64,000 bases of DNA from Sinorhizobium numidicum (GTDB lineage: Bacteria; Pseudomonadota; Alphaproteobacteria; Rhizobiales; Rhizobiaceae), in contig NZ_CP120368.1 of assembly GCF_029892045.1 (NCBI RefSeq), positions 2,788,001-2,852,000 of the forward strand, read 5' to 3'. The notes beneath the pieces were generated by a model. That model was not told where the DNA came from. It saw only the letters and a list, made by a program, of their open reading frames with translations, and did not search any database. Each line of letters begins with the position of its first letter. Position 1 is the stretch's first letter. The translations under genes and the position numbers were made by a program. Shown in pieces: positions 54,707 to 61,223 of the stretch.

Positions 54707-55163
54707 ATGAGCACACTCATACACATTTTCCTTCTGCTCGGAATCGCGTTCTTCGCCACTCAGCTTTGGGGGCAAGCCGCTGTTAGTTTCGTGGGCGGGT
54801 GCATTGCTCCTGCTTTGGATTGCCGTGTGGGTCGGGGGACATCTTTTCCGCTTCATATGGGCACTGTACAACGTCGATTGGCGCGGTGCTTGGAAGGAAT
54901 ATGGTTGGACACGCCAACAAGAGGAACGCAAAGCAAGCTTCCGGAACACCATGAGCAAAACCGCTATCGGCGCTGCTATTCTGGTATTCACGTTCGGGTT
55001 GGAGATGGGTAGTTTTGCCATCGGCTTAATGTTGGGGGGAATATGGGAAGTCCTGTCGCTCTTCACTCCCTTTGTGTTTTGGGGTGGTGTCGTCTGGTAC
55101 TTGGCTCGGGAAGGCAGGATACGGGAAACCGAAGCAGCATCGGCGGGGAACCAACCGGCATAA
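54707..55163 (+). CDS. Small membrane protein with an apparent frameshift at a G-run
   Basis: The ATG at 54707 has AGGAG ten bases upstream and encodes MSTLIHIFLLLGIAFFATQLW, a membrane helix. It then runs out of frame at GGGGG (54768-54772); the other frame continues GKPLLVSWAGALLLLWIAVWVGGHLF, a soluble loop WKEYGWTRQQEERKASFRN and two more helices (AAILVFTFGLEMGSFAIGLMLGGIW, LFTPFVFWGGVVWYLA), ending at 55163. Dropping one G joins them into one ~150-residue protein with three to four helices. No family recognised. It is followed by a clear terminator. Confidence 0.6.
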
Positions 55164-55190
55164 TGAGCAAAAACAACACCGAATACGAGT

Positions 55191-55224
55191 AAGGCTGGTG
55201 GATCAAATCGCCAGCCTTTTTCTT
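55191..55224 (+). terminator. Rho-independent terminator
   Basis: AAGGCTGG / CCAGCCTT arms around a 12-base loop, followed by TTTTCTTTT; 28 bases after the stop of the membrane protein gene. Confidence 0.85.
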
Positions 55225-55235
55225 TTGGCAGTTCC

Positions 55236-55448
55236 TTATTCGCCCTTCATCACGTGGCGAAGTCGCCAAGACAGATCTGTCAATCGCTGGTCAAGCTCCG
55301 ACATCTTGCGATCAGCGTGGAGCGAATACGCAACGGTGGTGGTGCCAACCATCACGGCAGCAAAGACCGGACCGCCCGTCTCCCCAACTAGCCAGATGAT
55401 AGCGCCGTACAAAATGGCTAAGATTGTTTTCTTAGTGATCATCTGCAT
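55236..55448 (-). CDS. Small membrane protein with a C-terminal helix
   Basis: 70 residues: MQMITKKTILAILYGAIIWLVGETGGPVFAAVMVGTTTVAYSL (two hydrophobic segments) then a charged helix DRKMSELDQRLTDLSWRLRHVMKGE. AAGGGG lies ten bases before the ATG at 55448. The longer frame to 55520 only picks up a repeated fragment. No function recognised. It resembles small phage or plasmid membrane proteins. Confidence 0.55.
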   Translation of the reverse strand: MQMITKKTILAILYGAIIWLVGETGGPVFAAVMVGTTTVAYSLHADRKMSELDQRLTDLSWRLRHVMKGE

Positions 55449-55469
55449 TTTTCGATTGCCCCTTTTCGA

Positions 55470-55522
55470 TCTAATTCGTGACCAGCGCGACCAATTTGCG
55501 TTCAGCGACGCAAGCCTCAAGG
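55470..55522 (-). pseudogene. Duplicated 3' fragment of the gene at 57811
   Basis: The minus strand encodes LEACVAERKLVALVTN and a stop, almost identical to the C-terminus LVEACVVERKLVALVTD of the protein at 57811. The DNA match covers about 45 bases (GTGACCAGCGCGACCAA, TTGCGTTC, CGACGCAAGCCTCAA). The rest of the gene is absent. Confidence 0.7.
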
Positions 55523-55541
55523 AGCGTATTGGGTCAAAATC

Positions 55542-56534
55542 TCAACGGTCCTTTGATTTTTTTCTCTGCTCATCGGTAATAAAGCAGCCGCCCGGTAAAA
55601 GACTGGTGCTGACCATATAATTAGTGTCGCCCCTCTTGTAGAAAATCATAACGTTAGATTTTTTATCTTCCAACCAAACAAGGCAATCGTCATCCACTCC
55701 GATGAGTATTGGTTCTCCCAAAGATCGGGTTAACATCTGTTCAAGCCAACCATCGGGAATCACCGGTGGTTCTTGCTGAAGCATACCTCTGAATCTCCCA
55801 AGGTCGAATGTAATGGCTTCGACTTTGCCCTGGACTTCGTACGAGTGGTTAAACCCGATGCGCGTGAATACTTCTGACGGTAGCTTTACGGAAATCCACG
55901 AATTGTTGTTACTATTCGTTTCGAAGGGGTAGGCTTCTGCTATCTTCTCGATGGGGTCGCCAATTTTCACTTTGTCGAGACCCATAGGGTATGGAGACTT
56001 CGCTGTGAAAATGTTCGCTTTCTGAGACTCGAACAGTTCTGTTTTTAGTTTGGCAATAGACTTGTCTTTCAAAGCAATGACTTTTCTGAAGTCTTCAACT
56101 TCCTTATTCAAGTTAGTGATTTGATTTTTCAGCCCGTTGATCTGCCGTTCGAGACCGTGTTTGTCGTCATCCCTCTTCTTCAGGCCTTCCTTCAGAAGCT
56201 CTGCCGAATGCGTTAAGGAAGCCGTCATCGTCGGAACGATCCACTGAAACGTGGCTACAGTACAAACTCCCACTGTTGCAACGACGCCGGCAGCACAAAG
56301 AGTTAACGGATGATCGGTGATGGAGGGCACGTAAGGTCTCACATAGGTTTTGTTGTAGGAGCACGAATCTAATCGTAAAAGGTACAACCGTTGATAAGCT
56401 AGAGGGAAGCGCTGCACCCATCTGCTTTTTTTATCGAAATGTTGATCCAGCCAGCGGACTGTTGAGGTCCGGTGAACTGCTCTGCGAACTTGCGCAGGGC
56501 CTCGTTTCCCGGTGCTCTTCGTCGGCCTTCTCAT
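55542..56534 (-). CDS. Membrane-anchored coiled-coil protein of unknown function
   Basis: About 330 residues if started at the ATG at 56534 (the open frame continues to 56801 with residues of low coding character; no strong ribosome site decides). A basic N-terminus is followed by one membrane helix (LTLCAAGVVATVGVCTVATFQWIV), a ~65-residue coiled coil (KKRDDDKHGLERQINGLKNQITNLNKEVEDFRKVIALKDK), and a C-terminal globular domain ending LLPGGCFITDEQRKK. No family recognised. It faces away from another membrane/coiled-coil gene at 56930. Confidence 0.65.
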   Translation of the reverse strand: MRRPTKSTGKRGPAQVRRAVHRTSTVRWLDQHFDKKSRWVQRFPLAYQRLYLLRLDSCSYNKTYVRPYVPSITDHPLTLCAAGVVATVGVCTVATFQWIVPTMTASLTHSAELLKEGLKKRDDDKHGLERQINGLKNQITNLNKEVEDFRKVIALKDKSIAKLKTELFESQKANIFTAKSPYPMGLDKVKIGDPIEKIAEAYPFETNSNNNSWISVKLPSEVFTRIGFNHSYEVQGKVEAITFDLGRFRGMLQQEPPVIPDGWLEQMLTRSLGEPILIGVDDDCLVWLEDKKSNVMIFYKRGDTNYMVSTSLLPGGCFITDEQRKKSKDR

Positions 56535-56929
56535 CGTCACGATCGTTTCATGTGGGGATTGGGTTTCGAGCAAAGACCCCCTTCGTATATCGCTGGCACA
56601 TTGGGTTTTGGGGTTCGTCACCGCCATGAACGTCGTTCGGGCTTCGCAAATGCCGGGAATCGGATATGCCGATGTCGTGAATGGGGCAAACGGCTGTTCC
56701 GGCACGATCGGATTGGGGTAAAGAACCGTTTCGTTTGGGCGACATCCTTTTCTGAATCCTCGCCTGACTTTACTCGTGCCCAACACTATGGAGACTCGCA
56801 AATCTGATAGTCACTGTGACCTTTAATTCTGCCGAACTGGACTCTGGTGAGTGGGGCTTTTCTCGCTGGCGGGTTAATGGCTATTTCCTGCCCGATCCCG
56901 ATTCACGACATCAAGGATTTTCGAAAACA

Positions 56930-57723
56930 ATGCGGCTCGGAAACAAAATGACCGTACCGGTGGTCTTGGCAGTATCGCTATCGGTGGCGCTAATGCTTGG
57001 GGCGTTCATCGCCGGTTGGACCGCCAATAGTCCCGACGATTGCAGCGGTACGTTTAGCTGCCTCTCTGCGAATGAGTGGGGCGATTATCTTGCGGGTGTT
57101 TCTGCACCGGTTGCCTTCGTTTGGTTGGTGACCGCCGTCTTCATACAATCTCGAGAATTGGCAGAGCAGCGTAAAGAATTGGCGCTAACTCGCGAAGAAT
57201 TCAAGCTCAACCGGGACGTGCTCAAAGGACAAGCAGACTCATTTGCGGCTCAAACAGAAGCGTTGATGCAAGAGCGTGCAACCGAAGAGTTCCGAGAGCG
57301 GGTGCGCGTTCTCAGGGTATGGGTTGAAAGAACCCATTCGAACTTCCAAGAGGTTCATACCGGGTACTCGGAGAACGGGAATCCCCTTAGCGAGCGGAAG
57401 GATACCGGCTATCTCACCGCCGACATGCCGGCGGAGCCGACCACCTATTTCGCTGAATTGATCCGACGTATCGCCGTCTCAATCGCGAACCTTCGGCTTG
57501 GAGAGCAAGGAGTTGACGTCGCGTGGCTGGCCTACGGCAAAGTAACTGAAATCTACGCCCTGGAACAACGCTTGCTGAAGATCGTGGAATTGAAAGACAG
57601 GGTGAGTCCGTCGCGATGGCGGTGCTAAGCGATCCCGATTTCGAATTTGTCTTGTCTAACTACCCTAAAACCGAGCAAGAACAACTGGCAGCAGAAGCAG
57701 CGCGCCAGGAAGCCGATTTTTGA
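56930..57723 (+). CDS. Membrane protein with long coiled coil, probable frameshift near its 3' end
   Basis: The open frame from the ATG at 56930 to 57628 gives two membrane helices (VVLAVSLSVALMLGAFIAGW; YLAGVSAPVAFVWLVTAVFI) and a charged coiled coil (SRELAEQRKELALTREEFKLNRDVLKGQADSFAAQTEALMQE), then a soluble domain. It ends abruptly in SPSRWRC. The next frame continues smoothly as ESVAMAVLSDPDFEFVLSNYPKTEQEQLAAEAARQEADF to a stop at 57723, right before a terminator. One base too few or many in the G-run near 57605 would explain it. No function assigned. Confidence 0.6.
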
Positions 57724-57776
57724 CAAGAAGAAGTCTTGAGGCAGCGTGACAGCAGCGCAAAGCCAAGGAAGCATAG

Positions 57777-57808
57777 GGGGCAGGAAGAACGGTGCCCCTT
57801 CTTTTTTG
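57777..57808 (+). terminator. Rho-independent terminator
   Basis: GGGGCA / TGCCCC arms with a ten-base loop and then CTTTTTTG, 50 bases after the extended stop codon of the membrane protein gene. Confidence 0.75.
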
Positions 57809-57810
57809 TT

Positions 57811-58092
57811 CTAATCCGTGACCAGCGCGACCAACTTGCGTTCCACGACGCAAGCCTCAACGAGAGTGGTTTCGTCATTCAGAACGCGAAGTAGCGTTTG
57901 TTGATCGGGCATTCTCATCACGCACCGATATATCGCCATGGCGCCAAGCTCGCCTTCGTCGGGATCATTCTCGTTGAAGTCGCGACGTTGCTCCAAAGCG
58001 GCAGCTTGGCATTGTTCAAGCGCATCTGTGAAATAGAGTAGATCGTCGTTGCCCGGAGAAATCTGGTACGCGTACACAGTGGCTGTTTCCAT
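57811..58092 (-). CDS. Small hypothetical protein
   Basis: 93 residues, METATVYAYQISPGNDDLLYFTDALEQCQ with an acidic middle (DFNENDPDEGELGAMAIYR) and a C-terminus VEACVVERKLVALVTD. No family recognised. GAAGGGGG is ten bases before the ATG at 58092. A truncated copy of its C-terminus sits at 55470-55522. Confidence 0.6.
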   Translation of the reverse strand: METATVYAYQISPGNDDLLYFTDALEQCQAAALEQRRDFNENDPDEGELGAMAIYRCVMRMPDQQTLLRVLNDETTLVEACVVERKLVALVTD

Positions 58093-58231
58093 CTTTGGGA
58101 TACCCCCTTCTAGAGTCACCCGCGCAGGTATAGTCCAATCGTTGTGGATTGAAATTGTCGGATCTTACAAATCGGGTCGGGGTGAGGAATGACCATCTCA
58201 TCGTTTCGATATAGCTTGCGCTCGCTACGTC

Positions 58232-58265
58232 GGCGACTGCACCAAGAGAAGTCGCCAGCTTTTTT
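58232..58265 (+). terminator. Hairpin with T run in the leader of the three-gene cassette
   Basis: GGCGACT / AGTCGCC arms with an 11-base loop, then AGC and TTTTTT. It lies 92 bases before the first cassette gene, on the same strand, and no plus-strand gene precedes it closely. It could be a leader attenuator or terminate a short RNA. Confidence 0.6.
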
Positions 58266-58357
58266 GTTGGGAACTGCCGTGTAACTCATGGGAGCCTACA
58301 AACCGATTGCCATGCGCCAACAACCCGTGGTTTATTCAGCCGCAAGCAGGGTGCGGC

Positions 58358-59131
58358 ATGGCTTGGGACACCAAAAACAATTGGGCTGATATTGCAGAGT
58401 TGCGGGTAGACGACACCGCGACCGACAGCAGTTTCGCCAGCGACACAGAATTGCGGCTTGAACTGTACACCGGCACTTATGAGCTTGATCTTGATTGCCG
58501 GAGGGTCTTCATCGGCTTTAACAGGGTCACGCTCAAGCTCGACTGTCACGGTACCGAAATAGCACTCGGCGACCGTTACGGCGACACCACCCCTTCGAAT
58601 GATATCACTACGAAGCACAATATCCAGAAGGATACGACCATCAAAGCCACGGCAGAAGGCGGCTTGAAGCTGGATACAAGCACCGCCCTGACTGGCATTC
58701 CCCTCACGGCTGGTCTCTCCGGGGAAGCTTCACGGTCTACATCCACCAAGAGCGAGACAGACACGTTCAGCACGTCGCGTCACGTGACAGCAAAGCCCAA
58801 CGGGAAATGGGAAATCTCATCACTTAATGCCAACGAACCGCTGTCGGCGAAATATCTGACTACGGAGCACGCTCTGTGCTTGGTAAAGCCAAAGCCGAAA
58901 ACGAACCGGGCTGGCGTTCAGGCTCATTTGTACGCGCACAAGAACGACTTGGTCATTGCTTCCCCCGAGGAAAAGAAATCGCGGTTCTCGCTTCTAAACG
59001 GAGAGAACCGAAACAAGGAAAAAGTCTTCAAAATCCTCCTTGGCAAGGTGATGGTGGGCGGGAAAGAGGACCTTAATCCAAAAGTTCACGTGCAACTCTC
59101 AAAGATCAGCAGCTACGATCCGAATGATTAA
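58358..59131 (+). CDS. Cassette gene A: beta-rich protein of unknown function
   Basis: About 257 residues starting MAWDTKNNWADIAELRVDD (ATG at 58358, AGGG seven bases upstream; the frame opens at 58307). The middle is a Ser/Thr-rich stretch, IKATAEGGLKLDTSTALTG and LSGEASRSTSTKSETDTFSTS, then RHVTAKPNGKWEISSLN and a C-terminal basic domain. It has no signal peptide or membrane helix. I know no family name; similar alternating Thr/Ser-Lys segments occur in uncharacterised bacterial proteins. Its last eight bases overlap the next gene. Confidence 0.7.
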   Translation: MAWDTKNNWADIAELRVDDTATDSSFASDTELRLELYTGTYELDLDCRRVFIGFNRVTLKLDCHGTEIALGDRYGDTTPSNDITTKHNIQKDTTIKATAEGGLKLDTSTALTGIPLTAGLSGEASRSTSTKSETDTFSTSRHVTAKPNGKWEISSLNANEPLSAKYLTTEHALCLVKPKPKTNRAGVQAHLYAHKNDLVIASPEEKKSRFSLLNGENRNKEKVFKILLGKVMVGGKEDLNPKVHVQLSKISSYDPND

Positions 59132-60269
59132 TCTCACTCCGGAAATATCCGATGCGGACAAAGAAAGGCTGTCTGCAATCGCCGAATATGAGGGAACCAA
59201 TTTTTCGACGCTGGTGTCCCTTTCCGGCTTATCAAAAACCGACGACTTTATCGGAGCCGACCTGTCCAACGTCGATTTCTCAAATTCCGACTTGAGGGGC
59301 TTCAACTTCACTGACGCGGACCTTTCCGGGTGCTACGGCGTCAGCTTTCAAATAGACGAAACCACCAATTTAACCGGTGCAAATGTTTCGTCTTCGATCT
59401 TCGCATTGGAGAAGGAAAAACGCGAATTCTTCTCCATGCACAAAGACCATCTTGCGCTCTTCACTCGGCTCCAAAAGGAATATTGGACGACGGGAGCGCT
59501 GTGGGTTGGCGAAAACTTGCGTCGAACTTCGAAGAATTTTGAGGCTTCCGCGAAGATAGCCAAATACCTCTATGCCAGTGTCAAGGACGAAACCTACAAG
59601 AACCAAATACTGTATGGCATTCGTAGCACCTTTAGGACAGAGGAAGAGTACAAAGAATTTCTGTTAAACCAACTGATTGACCCTCAAATCACGCAAAGAT
59701 CGCTCAGAGGTGTGATTGACATCCTGGGGAAAAGATTTGCGAGTGATCCCGTCGTAAATCGAATTCTCCTGCTGCACCTTGGTCACGAAAACAAAGATAT
59801 TCGAAAACTTTGCATTCCTCCCGTGATGACAAGGCGCTTCTTCTCTCAAAACCGAGACGCGATCTTTACGCGCATCAAGAATGAGTCGGACCCCTTTTTG
59901 AGGATGACTTACACTCAACATTTTGCGGCGAACGCCGGTCCACGTGCTGCTCAACTTCTCTTCAATGAAGACAAGAAGGCTTATCACGATTACGCAGTTC
60001 CCATCGATGATCGCCTGTTTTTCGGCTTCGTGAGAGGCGCTGTACGCGCACAGAAAATCGCACGTAAAGCAGCCCGCATCCAGAAAGGCATGAACGTATC
60101 GATGGGTACGGACGTAAGGTATGACGAGGTTGTCGAAGCAATGGATTTTTTTGAACCCGAATTGCGCAGGTTTCGGGACATGGGGTTGCCTCTGAAGCTG
60201 GCGTATTCAGTGGACGGCTTCAAGAGGCAACTTCGGGCGGTGCGTGAAGACATTATCGAAGTCGAATGA
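59124..60269 (+). CDS. Cassette gene B: pentapeptide-repeat protein with helical C-terminal domain
   Basis: 381 residues. Residues ~42-70 form a short pentapeptide repeat (FIGADLSNVDFSNSDLRGFNFTDADLSG), preceded by a helical head and followed by ~300 residues of mostly alpha-helix (ASAKIAKYLYASVKDE, RSLRGVIDILGKRFASD, LLLHLGHENKDIRKLCIPPV), perhaps HEAT-like. Pentapeptide repeats occur in gyrase protectors and in several defence proteins. The ATG at 59124 overlaps gene A, and its stop overlaps the ATG of gene C, so the three are translated together. Confidence 0.75.
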   Translation: MINLTPEISDADKERLSAIAEYEGTNFSTLVSLSGLSKTDDFIGADLSNVDFSNSDLRGFNFTDADLSGCYGVSFQIDETTNLTGANVSSSIFALEKEKREFFSMHKDHLALFTRLQKEYWTTGALWVGENLRRTSKNFEASAKIAKYLYASVKDETYKNQILYGIRSTFRTEEEYKEFLLNQLIDPQITQRSLRGVIDILGKRFASDPVVNRILLLHLGHENKDIRKLCIPPVMTRRFFSQNRDAIFTRIKNESDPFLRMTYTQHFAANAGPRAAQLLFNEDKKAYHDYAVPIDDRLFFGFVRGAVRAQKIARKAARIQKGMNVSMGTDVRYDEVVEAMDFFEPELRRFRDMGLPLKLAYSVDGFKRQLRAVREDIIEVE

Positions 60270-61165
60270 TCAGAGTCCAGAACATGAACAAGCAATCGCC
60301 GAAACCAGCAGAAGAACACGTTGTGGAGGTACCAGCAAAGGAACCCGCAGTATGCGGAATCGTGATGCCGATTTCGGCAATGGGCGATTATGATGAAGCC
60401 CACTGGCTACGAGTCCGTAGAATTCTTGACAGGGCTATTGAAGCCGCAGATTTCAAGCCTCGAATGGTCAGCGAGAGCGAGGAAATCGCCGTCATTCAAG
60501 AAAGCATTGTCCAGAACCTGTATGAAAATGACATCGCAGTGGTCGATGTCAGCGGAAAAAATCCGAACGTGATGTTCGAGCTTGGCTTGCGCTTGGCTTT
60601 TGACAAGCCCACTGTCATCATCAAGGACGACGCTACGTCGTACAACTTCGACACTTCACCAATCAAACATATCGGGTATCGTCGCGATCTTCGATTTGAC
60701 GATGTTGAACGCTTGCAGACTGAGGTTACTGCCGCGATAAAAGCGACATTGGCGAAGAAGGCGGCGGACGAGAATTACTCGCCGTTTCTCAAGACGTTTG
60801 GCAAATTCAAGATCGCGCAATTGGAAACGAAAGAGGTTACCGAGAGCGAGTTTCTTGCCGCGCGTCTCGCGTCAATTGAAGACAGACTGGTAAGCCTGTC
60901 ACACACCTTGTCGCTTGTCCGGATGAGTGATGCCAATCCGAGTGAACGAGTGCGCAATGCGCAAACACTGACCAAGAATACCCTTTCGACCGTCATCGAC
61001 GAGACTTTGGCTATGTGGTCACCACTACTCAAGAATGATTCAGACCTTGGCGACTTCGTCAAGGACATCACGGAAAGAATGAAGCATCGCGGATTGAGCG
61101 TATCGAGGGAAGTTGTCCACGACGCTGTCAAGCAACGGCTAAGCAAACCGGACATATTCAGTTAA
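60266..61165 (+). CDS. Cassette gene C: nucleoside-deoxyribosyltransferase/TIR-like domain protein
   Basis: 299 residues. Residues ~28-160 show the fold signature of NDT/TIR-like nucleotide hydrolases: CGIVMPISAMG (30-40), IQESIVQNLYENDIAVVDVSGKNPNVMFELGLRLAFDKPTVII with Asp94 and Glu105 in positions like the catalytic Asp and nucleophile Glu of deoxyribosyltransferases. Similar domains serve as NAD- or nucleotide-cleaving effectors in retrons, CBASS and Thoeris-like systems. The C-terminal ~130 residues are helical and charged, suited to binding a partner. ATG overlaps gene B (ATGA). Effector role is inference. Confidence 0.72.
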   Translation: MIRVQNMNKQSPKPAEEHVVEVPAKEPAVCGIVMPISAMGDYDEAHWLRVRRILDRAIEAADFKPRMVSESEEIAVIQESIVQNLYENDIAVVDVSGKNPNVMFELGLRLAFDKPTVIIKDDATSYNFDTSPIKHIGYRRDLRFDDVERLQTEVTAAIKATLAKKAADENYSPFLKTFGKFKIAQLETKEVTESEFLAARLASIEDRLVSLSHTLSLVRMSDANPSERVRNAQTLTKNTLSTVIDETLAMWSPLLKNDSDLGDFVKDITERMKHRGLSVSREVVHDAVKQRLSKPDIFS

Positions 61166-61223
61166 GCGTTTAATCTCCCGACACGACGCCTCAATTCAGT
61201 TTTTTTGGAAGGGGCCGGTCGGT

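Noticed and set aside
56472..56929. Plus-strand frames upstream of the coiled-coil gene at 56930
   Set aside because: They overlap the start of the minus-strand coiled-coil gene, have no ribosome site and encode no recognisable sequence.
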